Assembly (NCBI GenBank): GCA_002480925.1
Contig: DLDA01000053.1
Span: 1-47,386 of the forward strand
Length of the DNA: 47,386 nt
Direction: 5' to 3'
Origin: Lachnospiraceae bacterium UBA7784
GTDB lineage: Bacteria > Bacillota > Clostridia > Lachnospirales > Lachnospiraceae
Below are positions 10,025 to 16,993 of the stretch, piece after piece. The position numbers and the translations under genes are program-made. The notes under the pieces are model-generated. The model was given only the letters and a program-made list of their open reading frames with translations. It made no database searches and was not told where the DNA came from. The first letter of the stretch is position 1. Each line of letters starts with the position of its first letter.

Positions 10025-10053
10025 ATAGTAATAATTTTTTCTATAATAGTCAA
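10025..10053 (-). promoter_or_regulatory. Possible promoter of the chemotaxis receptor gene
   Basis: On the minus strand TTGACT (10048-10053) and TACTAT (10025-10030) are separated by 17 bp, about 60 nt upstream of the receptor start. It matches sigma-A spacing rather than a flagellar sigma-D site. The -10 matches only 4 of 6 bases. Confidence 0.45.
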
Positions 10054-10081
10054 ATTAAATCTGAATGTTTGACAAGGGCGG

Positions 10082-10462
10082 GGTTAGGGTGTAGGGTATA
10101 GGTTAGAGGTTAGAGGTGAGAGGTCAGAGGTTAGAGGTGAGAGGCCGAAAGCATAGAGATGAAGACGAGCGATAGCGAAGTCTGAATCCTATGCGAGGCC
10201 GTTCTGTGAGATTAGCGAAAGCAAGCCGTAGGCGAAGCTTGAGCTTAGCGAACAGAACTTCATTATTAGCGAGAACGAGTCAAAGGCAATGCTCGAATTA
10301 AGCGAAAAAAACTTCCTTGACAAGAGGTGCGAGGTCAGAGGTCAGAGGTGAGAGGTAAACCATAACCCCTCAAACCTCAAACCTCACACCTCGCACCTCA
10401 GACCTCACACCTCGCACCTCACACCTCGCACCTCACACCTCGCACCTCATCCCTCACACCTA
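10082..10462. repeat. Composite element of 7-nt GAGGTNN repeats, inverted CCTCNNA array and hairpin units
   Basis: The 514-bp gene-free stretch 9965-10478 is mostly one repetitive structure. A purine-rich array of 7-nt AGGTNAG units occupies 10100-10144, with degenerate units from 10082. At 10145-10320 are three units of about 50-60 nt rich in TTAGCGAA; two are closed by complementary ends (GCATAG 10151-10156 with CTATGC 10189-10194; GTTCTG 10201-10206 with CAGAAC 10252-10257). A second purine array is at 10324-10357. After a 9-nt gap, an array of about 14 pyrimidine CCTCNNA units (10367-10462) is complementary to it. As RNA this could form a very long hairpin ending just before the rqcP ribosome site. 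No reading frame is convincing. Confidence 0.9.
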
Positions 10463-10478
10463 ACAAGAAAGGACCCCC

Positions 10479-10739
10479 ATGACTGAAGAAACAAACTCAA
10501 TACGACTTGATAAATTCCTGAAGGTCTCCAGACTTATCAAGAGAAGGACTGTAGCGGCGGAGGCAGCGGATGCCGGACGGATAACTGTAAATGACAAGGT
10601 TGCCAAGGCTTCGACTAGAGTGCAGTCGGGCGATATCATAGAGATAGGCTTTGGAAACAGGACTGTAAGAGTAAAGGTGAAGAACATACTCTTAAGTACC
10701 AAGAAGGAGGATGTATCGGAGATGTATGAGTATTTATAG
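10479..10739 (+). CDS. rqcP: S4-domain RNA-binding protein RqcP (YabO family)
   Basis: An 86-residue S4-domain protein. The fold is plain: IRLDKFLKVSRLIKRRTVAAEAADAGRI followed by VNDKVAKASTRVQSGDIIEIGFG. Known YabO/RqcP binds the stalled 50S subunit with RqcH and drives addition of C-terminal alanine tails during ribosome quality control. Genome order supports the call, since YabO sits upstream of divIC in Bacillus and Clostridia. Here yabP and yabQ, normally between them, are absent. AAAGGA lies 7 nt before the ATG, directly after the long repeat element. The promoter is unclear and may lie upstream of the repeats. Confidence 0.9.
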   Translation: MTEETNSIRLDKFLKVSRLIKRRTVAAEAADAGRITVNDKVAKASTRVQSGDIIEIGFGNRTVRVKVKNILLSTKKEDVSEMYEYL

Positions 10740-10763
10740 TGGGTGCCATCCCATATCTAGTGC

Positions 10764-10792
10764 TTGCAAAGAAACTGCTGCGGCCTTATAAT
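10764..10792 (+). promoter_or_regulatory. Promoter of the divIC-tilS-hpt-ftsH operon
   Basis: TTGCAA (10764-10769) and a perfect TATAAT (10787-10792) are 17 bp apart, about 43 bp upstream of divIC. It occupies the place where yabP/yabQ sit in spore formers. Confidence 0.8.
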
Positions 10793-10834
10793 AAAAGTTA
10801 TCCTGATCACAGAGATTTTAGAAAAGGCGTATAA

Positions 10835-11152
10835 ATGACAGTAGTGCAGGGAACGGTAAACAGCAGACAGATCACAGCTAAGAGAAGGCGTACCAGACGT
10901 GGCATCGTCTTTATTCTGTTTGCTGTGATCCTCGTGACTCTTCTCTGCCAGCTTCGCAGCCTGTATGGTAAGTACAGGACATACAGAGTGAGAGAGGCCA
11001 CGGTCAAGGAGCAGATAGCAGCAGCTAAGGAGAAGCAGCAGGATCTGAAGGATTACGAGAAGTATACAAAGACCAGAGAATACACAGAGAGCACAGCTCG
11101 TTCGAAGCTGGGGCTTCTCTATGACAATGAGAAGATTTTCAAGGAAAAGTAG
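10835..11152 (+). CDS. divIC: Septum formation initiator DivIC/FtsB-like protein
   Basis: A 105-residue bitopic membrane protein of the divisome that bridges FtsL and DivIB/FtsQ at the septum. It has a basic cytoplasmic N-tail (KRRRTRRG, about 15-22), one transmembrane helix (about 23-42) and an extracellular coiled coil rich in K/E/Q (REATVKEQIAAAKEKQQDLKDYEKYTKTREY). It ends in the ARSKLGLLYDNEKIF motif typical of DivIC/FtsB C-termini. Length fits the family. Its 3' end overlaps tilS by 32 bp. The identity is supported by motif and by neighbours. Confidence 0.9.
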   Translation: MTVVQGTVNSRQITAKRRRTRRGIVFILFAVILVTLLCQLRSLYGKYRTYRVREATVKEQIAAAKEKQQDLKDYEKYTKTREYTESTARSKLGLLYDNEKIFKEK

Positions 11153-12590
11153 ATTGGATTTTACTGAAGCCACATACAGCTTTATCAGAAGCAGCGGAAT
11201 GTTCAGACAGAAAGGATCCGTAACCGTAGGCATATCGGGCGGCGCGGATTCGGTCTGTCTTTTTTTACAGTTAAATAAGCTAAAGGAACGCCTTGGCATA
11301 GACTTAAGGGCTATAACAGTAGAGCACGGTATCAGAGGCAGCGAGAGCGAGAAGGACTCGGAGTTCGCGAGAGAGCTCTGCCAGAGCCATGGAGTGAGCT
11401 GTAAGGTTGTGAGGGTTGACGCTTCCGCAAGAGCCCGTGAGAAGGGTATTTCACTTGAGGAGGCAGCCAGACAGCTCAGATATCAGGCTTTTTTTGACAA
11501 CACAAAGGAGGGAGACTATATAGCCATAGCCCATCATCTTGAGGATCAGGCAGAGACGGTCCTTTTCCATATGATCCGGGGAAGCGGCGTCAGGGGGCTG
11601 ATCGGGATCAGGCCTGTTACGGAGATGAGAGGCAGGCATATAGTAAGACCACTCCTTTTTGCGACAAAGGATCAGATCCTGGCCGAGCTTTCAGTGCTGG
11701 GACAGGAATACCGTACCGATAAGACCAATTCAGATATACGTTACGCCAGGAACCGCATAAGAGAGGTCATAATGCCGGAGCTTATGAAGATAAATAAGGG
11801 CGCGATCAGACATATATGCGAGTCAGCCGAAAGCGTCGGAGAGCTTTATGACCACTTCATCTCTGAGGAAAAGGAATTGTACCAGAGGGCGCTCGTGCCG
11901 GGGGATCGGAAGGAGGAAAACAGGCTTATAGTAAAGGAGCTTATCGCGCTTCCTGACAGCTCGAGACGGATGATCATAATGGAGTATTTACGCGATACAT
12001 TAAGCAGTATAAAGGACGTGGGGAGGGCGCATATAGAGCGGATCTCAGGGCTGCTTGAGGACAGCGCCCATTTTTCCTACAGCCTGCCGGGCAGAGCAGA
12101 GCTAAAGCTCGAATACGGCATGCTAAGCGTCACCTATCCCGAGGAGCAGACGGGGCCTTATTTGATAGACCTGTCGGGGCTTGAAAGCGACGGAGAATAC
12201 AGTGCAGAGCTTGGCGATATCACATTTGAAATGCGCATCATGAAGCCTGAGAAGGCATTAATTGAGCCAAAGACCTATGAAAAATGCCTCGATTATGATA
12301 AAATAAAAAAAGGTCTCTGTCTGCGTGATCACAGAGAAGGGGATTTCTTTACGATAGACAGGCAGGGCCATAGGAAAAGCTATAAGGATTACTGTAGAAA
12401 TCAGAAGATCCAGACGACAGACCGTGGAAGGATCCCGCTGCTGGTATATGAGAATTCACATATAGCATGGGCAGTAGGATACAGGATCAGTGAGGATGTC
12501 AAGGTCACTGAGGCGACCAGGCGGGTGCTCTGGATAAAGGCAATACTGGAGGAAGATAATGGCAGACAGAATCAGAGTCATGCTCACTGA
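11121..12590 (+). CDS. tilS: tRNA(Ile)-lysidine synthase
   Basis: A 489-residue enzyme that ligates lysine to C34 of the CAU anticodon of a tRNA-Ile, using ATP, so that it reads AUA as Ile. The PP-loop SGGADS is at 39-44, followed by IAHHLEDQAETVLFHMIRGSG, the substrate-binding segment, and RYARNRIREVIMPEL. The C-terminal TilS domain includes LCLRDHREGDFF and RIPLLVYENSHIAWAVGYRI. The start at 11121 overlaps divIC by 32 bp; a later TTG near 11154 is possible and would leave a shorter N-terminus closer to the Bacillus protein. It overlaps hpt by 32 bp. TilS-Hpt-FtsH order is the standard Firmicutes arrangement. Confidence 0.94.
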   Translation: MTMRRFSRKSRLDFTEATYSFIRSSGMFRQKGSVTVGISGGADSVCLFLQLNKLKERLGIDLRAITVEHGIRGSESEKDSEFARELCQSHGVSCKVVRVDASARAREKGISLEEAARQLRYQAFFDNTKEGDYIAIAHHLEDQAETVLFHMIRGSGVRGLIGIRPVTEMRGRHIVRPLLFATKDQILAELSVLGQEYRTDKTNSDIRYARNRIREVIMPELMKINKGAIRHICESAESVGELYDHFISEEKELYQRALVPGDRKEENRLIVKELIALPDSSRRMIIMEYLRDTLSSIKDVGRAHIERISGLLEDSAHFSYSLPGRAELKLEYGMLSVTYPEEQTGPYLIDLSGLESDGEYSAELGDITFEMRIMKPEKALIEPKTYEKCLDYDKIKKGLCLRDHREGDFFTIDRQGHRKSYKDYCRNQKIQTTDRGRIPLLVYENSHIAWAVGYRISEDVKVTEATRRVLWIKAILEEDNGRQNQSHAH

Positions 12591-13089
12591 GGAGGAGCTT
12601 GACAAAAGGATCCGGGAGTTGGGGGCGCAGATCAGCGAGGACTATAAGGGAGAGAGCATTTTTCTTGTATGCATACTTAAGGGAGCGGCAATGTTTGCCT
12701 GCGAGCTGGCAAAGAGGATCACAGTTCCGGTTACTATGGATTTCATGGCTACGTCTAGCTACGGATCAGGCACGACATCAAGCGGCGAGGTAAAGATCAA
12801 GAAGGACCTTGACCTTCCTATGGAAGGAGCCAATGTCCTTATAGTAGAGGACATCATCGACAGCGGAAATACTCTTAATTTCCTCTCACAGCTTTTTAAG
12901 GACAGAAATGCCAGGAGCGTCAGAATGTGTACAATGCTTGACAAGCCAGACAGACGTGAAGTGGATGTTGATGTGGATTACACTGGATTTACTATACCGG
13001 ATGAGTTTGTGGTGGGATTCGGACTCGATTATGCACAGAAATACAGGAATCTTCCTTATATCGGTGTCATAGAGAATCCAGGAGAATAA
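12559..13089 (+). CDS. hpt: Hypoxanthine phosphoribosyltransferase
   Basis: A 176-residue purine-salvage enzyme converting hypoxanthine or guanine plus PRPP to IMP or GMP. The PRPP loop VLIVEDIIDSGNTL is near 94-107. The flexible loop region MATSSYGSGTTSSGEV is near 68-83, and the purine-specificity strand FVVGFGLDYAQKYRNLPYIGV is at the C-terminus. Length is normal (175-185). It starts inside the 3' end of tilS (32-bp overlap) with GGAGGA upstream. In Bacillus, Hpt forms a complex with TilS, in keeping with this coupled arrangement. Confidence 0.96.
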   Translation: MADRIRVMLTEEELDKRIRELGAQISEDYKGESIFLVCILKGAAMFACELAKRITVPVTMDFMATSSYGSGTTSSGEVKIKKDLDLPMEGANVLIVEDIIDSGNTLNFLSQLFKDRNARSVRMCTMLDKPDRREVDVDVDYTGFTIPDEFVVGFGLDYAQKYRNLPYIGVIENPGE

Positions 13090-13104
13090 AGAAAGAGGCA
13101 GATT

Positions 13105-14928
13105 TTGGAACAGAAGAGAAGAGGCTTCGGGGGGCTTTGGTTTTATCTGATACTGATTGTTGTGGTAATGGGATTCTGGCTTATGCTCACATCGCACAGG
13201 AGCCCCAACTACTCGCTTTCGCAGCTTGAGACCGCCATCGACAATGACAGGGTATCATCAATATCGATCCATCAGAACCGTGAGGTCCCTACAGGGGAGG
13301 TCGATGTAAAGCTCAAGCAGGACAGCACCAGCTATTATTTCTATGTGTCTGATGTAAAGGAGATAGAGAAGGAGCTTGCAAGCAGAAACGTAAGCTACTC
13401 TCTCGGAGATGTCCCTCAGGATGCCTGGGTGGGCGAGCTGCTGCCAATGCTTGTGATCACAGCCATGATATTCATCCTGTTCACAGTCATGTTCAACGGC
13501 AGGGCAGCTCAGGTCGGATCGCAGAATTCGAAGATGACGAATTTCGGCAAGAGCCGGGCCCAGATGATCACCAGGGAGAATGTCAAGGTCAGATTCAAGG
13601 ACGTTGCAGGACTTGCAGAGGAGAAGAAGGAGCTCGAGGAGGTTGTGGATTTCCTTAAAGCTCCGGACAAATATACCCATATGGGAGCCAGAATACCAAA
13701 GGGTATGCTTCTCGTGGGTCCTCCGGGAACAGGAAAGACCCTTCTAGCCAAAGCAGTTGCCGGAGAGGCAGGAGTACCATTCTTTTCGATCTCAGGATCG
13801 GATTTCGTTGAGATGTTCGTCGGTGTCGGAGCAGCCAGGGTCAGGGATCTTTTTACCGATGCCAAGAAGAATTCACCGTGCATAGTCTTTATAGATGAGA
13901 TAGATGCAGTTGCCAGACGCCGTGGAAGCGGAATGGGCGGCGGACATGATGAGAGAGAGCAGACATTGAATCAGATGCTTGTCGAGATGGACGGCTTCGA
14001 GGAGAATGAAGGCATTATAGTAATGGCTGCGACCAACCGTGAGGATATCTTAGATCCTGCTCTTACAAGGCCAGGCAGATTTGACAGAAGGATATACGTC
14101 GGACGTCCTGATATCAGGGGAAGAGAGGAGATCCTGAAGGTACATGCAGCCAACAAGCCGCTGGCAGACGACGTGGATCTGCATAATATAGCCCAGACGA
14201 CAGTAGGATTCTCCGGAGCAGATCTTGAGAATCTTCTGAACGAAGCAGCTATCCTGGCTGCAAAGAACAGCAGATCGTATATCACAGAACGTGATATCAA
14301 GGACTCCTTCGTAAAGGTGAGCGTGGGGACAGAGAAGAAGAGCCGCGTGATCACAGATGAGGAAAAGAGGATAACAGCCTACCATGAGTCCGGACATGCC
14401 ATACTTATGCATCTGCTCCCTAAGGCAGGCCCGGTAAACTGGATCTCGATCATTCCTACAGGCCCGGCAGGCGGATACACTATGCCCCTCAATGAAAAGG
14501 ACAATATGTACGAGACCCGCGGACGTATGCTCGATGATATCATAGTTGATTTCGGCGGAAGGGTAGCCGAGGAGCTGATCTTTGATGACATCACGACAGG
14601 CGCCTCAAACGATATCAAGCAGGCTACCAAGACCGCGCGCGACATGGTCACGGTCTATGGATTTTCTTCAGATATAGGACCTATCAATTACCAGAATGGG
14701 GATCCCGAGGAGATATTCCTTGGCAGGGATCTGGGTCATGCAAGACCATACGGAGAGGCTATAGCCACATCTATAGACGAGGAGGTCAAGCATATTATCG
14801 ATAAGTGCTACGCAAAGGCCAGGAAGATCATAAGCGAGCACAGAGATGTCCTCGATAAGAGTGCAGCCCTTCTGATCGAAAAAGAGAAGATAAGCAGAGA
14901 AGAGTTTGAAGCTCTGTTTGAAGAGTAA
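13105..14928 (+). CDS. ftsH: ATP-dependent zinc metalloprotease FtsH
   Basis: A 607-residue membrane-anchored AAA+ protease that degrades unassembled or damaged membrane proteins and selected regulators. TM1 is at about 9-30, a short extracytoplasmic domain follows, and TM2 is near 112-131. The AAA module has Walker A GPPGTGKT, Walker [12 protein letters not shown], the SRH with [20 protein letters not shown], and pore loop [15 protein letters not shown]. The zinc site is HESGH (the Ala of the usual HEAGH is Ser here) with a distal Asp in the [13 protein letters not shown] region. The start is TTG at 13105, preceded by GAGG; no ATG is better placed. It closes the conserved divIC-tilS-hpt-ftsH cluster. 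Confidence 0.96.
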   Translation: MEQKRRGFGGLWFYLILIVVVMGFWLMLTSHRSPNYSLSQLETAIDNDRVSSISIHQNREVPTGEVDVKLKQDSTSYYFYVSDVKEIEKELASRNVSYSLGDVPQDAWVGELLPMLVITAMIFILFTVMFNGRAAQVGSQNSKMTNFGKSRAQMITRENVKVRFKDVAGLAEEKKELEEVVDFLKAPDKYTHMGARIPKGMLLVGPPGTGKTLLAKAVAGEAGVPFFSISGSDFVEMFVGVGAARVRDLFTDAKKNSPCIVFIDEIDAVARRRGSGMGGGHDEREQTLNQMLVEMDGFEENEGIIVMAATNREDILDPALTRPGRFDRRIYVGRPDIRGREEILKVHAANKPLADDVDLHNIAQTTVGFSGADLENLLNEAAILAAKNSRSYITERDIKDSFVKVSVGTEKKSRVITDEEKRITAYHESGHAILMHLLPKAGPVNWISIIPTGPAGGYTMPLNEKDNMYETRGRMLDDIIVDFGGRVAEELIFDDITTGASNDIKQATKTARDMVTVYGFSSDIGPINYQNGDPEEIFLGRDLGHARPYGEAIATSIDEEVKHIIDKCYAKARKIISEHRDVLDKSAALLIEKEKISREEFEALFEE

Positions 14929-14941
14929 TGGAGATGACGAG

Positions 14942-16993
14942 ATGAACAGAGAAGCCCTTTTTTCAGACGGTACCAGAGCATATACATCTCCTCCGGAGCC
15001 GGAGGCAAACGATACTGTTACACTGCGCCTTCGCAGCGCAAGGGGCGACGAACTCCGTGTCAGCGTGATAAGGGATGACGGACGCGAGTTTGAATGTATA
15101 AAGGAGGAGAGAAGACCGGACGACGGTATCTTTGACTACTATTGCTGTGAAATGGTATTAGGGACTGAGATGGTATCCTACTACTTCAAGATAGTCGGGG
15201 ATGACGGCATTCTTTTCCTTGACAGATTCGGCGTCACTGACACGATGAGACCGCAGTATTTCTTCCGTATCTCACCGGGCTTCCATACTCCGGACTGGGC
15301 AAAGGGCGCGGTTATGTACCAGATCCTTGCCGACCGTTTCTGTAACGGTGACCCATCCAACGATGTGGTAAATAATGAGTACCACTATATCAATACCTAT
15401 GTACATCATGTAGACAGCTGGTCGAAGCCGCCAGCTGATTTTGATGTTCCAAATTTTTATGGCGGGGACCTTGAGGGTGTCAGACAGAAGCTTAATTACC
15501 TGAAGAGTCTGGGAGTAGAGGTGATCTATTTCAACCCGCTCTTTGTCTCACCATCCAATCATAAATATGACATACAGGATTATGACCATATAGATCCGCA
15601 TCTTGCTGTGATAAGGAAGGACGGTGGAGAGGCCCTTGCTGCTGGTGATTATGACAATACCCATGCCAGCAGATATCAGATAAGGACCACTGACCAGGAG
15701 AATCTCGACGCATCAAATGAGTTTTTTGCAGGCTTTGTCGAGGAGGCTCACAGCAAGGGCATAAGAGTGATCCTTGACGGAGTATTCAATCACTGCGGTT
15801 CATTCAATAAATGGCTGGACCGTGAGAGGATCTACGAGGGAAAGGGAGACTATAAGCCTGGGGCCTATATCAGAAAGGACAGTCCTTATCATGACTTTTT
15901 CCATTTCTATGAGGACTCCGATGATAAATGGCCCTATAATAATTCATACGATGGCTGGTGGGGCAATGATACTCTGCCAAAGCTCAATTATGAGGGCTCA
16001 AAGGAGCTTGAGGACTATATAATAGGCATAGGCAGGAAATGGGTCTCTGCCCCATATAACTGTGATGGATGGAGACTCGATGTGGCAGCGGATCTAGGAC
16101 ATTCTCCGGAATACAACCATCAGTTCTGGAGACGCTTCCGCAAAGAGGTCAAGGAAGCTAATCCGGATGCGGTCATCCTTGCAGAGCATTATGGAGATGC
16201 CAGCTCCTGGCTTTCCGGGGATCAGTGGGATACTATAATGAACTACGATGCCTTCATGGAGCCGCTGTCCTTTTTCCTGACGGGCATGGAAAAGCATTCG
16301 GACAGATATGAGGGCGATCTGTACGGAGACGGCAGGGTCTTTGAGATCACTATGAGACATGCCATGTGTGCCTTCCTGCCCTCATCGCTTTACTGTGCGA
16401 TGAATGAGCTTGACAACCATGATCATTCGAGATTCCTGACCCGCACCAACCATAAGGTCGGTCGTGTGGCCGAGCTCGGAAGTGAGGCAGCAGGTCAGGA
16501 TGTCGATACAGCAGTGCTTAAGCTTGCGGCTCTTATTCAGATGACCTGGCCGGGAGCACCTACCATCTATTATGGAGATGAAGCCGGAGTAGTTGGTTTT
16601 ACAGATCCGGACAGCAGACGAACCTTCCCATGGGATAAGGCCTGTACTTATCTTATAGATTACTACAGGGATCTGATCCTTCTAAGGAAATCCGAGCCGG
16701 CCTTCAGGGATGGTTCTCTTAACTTCTTAAGCTGCGGAAGGAATTTCATAAGCTATGCCCGCTTCAATAATGAGCAGAGCTTGATTATAGCGGTCAATTC
16801 CGGAAATGATCCTATTGATGAGGACATTCCTGTCTGGAAAGGGAATGTGCCGGTAGAATGCACGCTTACCCAGCTCTTTGCGACCACTCCAAAGGGCTAT
16901 TCACTGATGCCGGTGACTCTTACAGTCCAGAAGGGAATACTGCATATCAGCCTTTCTGGCCGCTCGGGGGTGATCTGTTCCTATGAGAGATAA
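14942..16993 (+). CDS. GH13 alpha-amylase family enzyme (neopullulanase/cyclomaltodextrinase type)
   Basis: A 683-residue intracellular glycoside hydrolase, with no signal peptide, that should cleave alpha-glucans or maltodextrins taken up by the cell. An N-terminal beta-sandwich (about 1-110) precedes the barrel. MYQILADRFCNGDPSNDV is typical of neopullulanase and cyclomaltodextrinase groups. Catalytic residues are the nucleophile Asp380 (GWRLDVA), the acid/base Glu415 (LAEHYGD) and Asp494 (ELDNHDHSRF). A small C-terminal beta domain ends the protein. The start at 14942 is chosen because GGAG lies 8 nt upstream; an earlier in-frame Met at 14906 is inside ftsH. The 3' end overlaps the next gene by 11 bp. 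Exact substrate is not resolved. Confidence 0.92.
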   Translation: MNREALFSDGTRAYTSPPEPEANDTVTLRLRSARGDELRVSVIRDDGREFECIKEERRPDDGIFDYYCCEMVLGTEMVSYYFKIVGDDGILFLDRFGVTDTMRPQYFFRISPGFHTPDWAKGAVMYQILADRFCNGDPSNDVVNNEYHYINTYVHHVDSWSKPPADFDVPNFYGGDLEGVRQKLNYLKSLGVEVIYFNPLFVSPSNHKYDIQDYDHIDPHLAVIRKDGGEALAAGDYDNTHASRYQIRTTDQENLDASNEFFAGFVEEAHSKGIRVILDGVFNHCGSFNKWLDRERIYEGKGDYKPGAYIRKDSPYHDFFHFYEDSDDKWPYNNSYDGWWGNDTLPKLNYEGSKELEDYIIGIGRKWVSAPYNCDGWRLDVAADLGHSPEYNHQFWRRFRKEVKEANPDAVILAEHYGDASSWLSGDQWDTIMNYDAFMEPLSFFLTGMEKHSDRYEGDLYGDGRVFEITMRHAMCAFLPSSLYCAMNELDNHDHSRFLTRTNHKVGRVAELGSEAAGQDVDTAVLKLAALIQMTWPGAPTIYYGDEAGVVGFTDPDSRRTFPWDKACTYLIDYYRDLILLRKSEPAFRDGSLNFLSCGRNFISYARFNNEQSLIIAVNSGNDPIDEDIPVWKGNVPVECTLTQLFATTPKGYSLMPVTLTVQKGILHISLSGRSGVICSYER

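Noticed and set aside
10366..10462. CRISPR-like array
   Set aside because: Units are 7 nt with no spacers of constant length and no cas genes; this is a simple-sequence array.
10757..11299. 180-residue minus-strand reading frame
   Set aside because: Antisense to divIC and tilS, which have clear family motifs and coupled starts.
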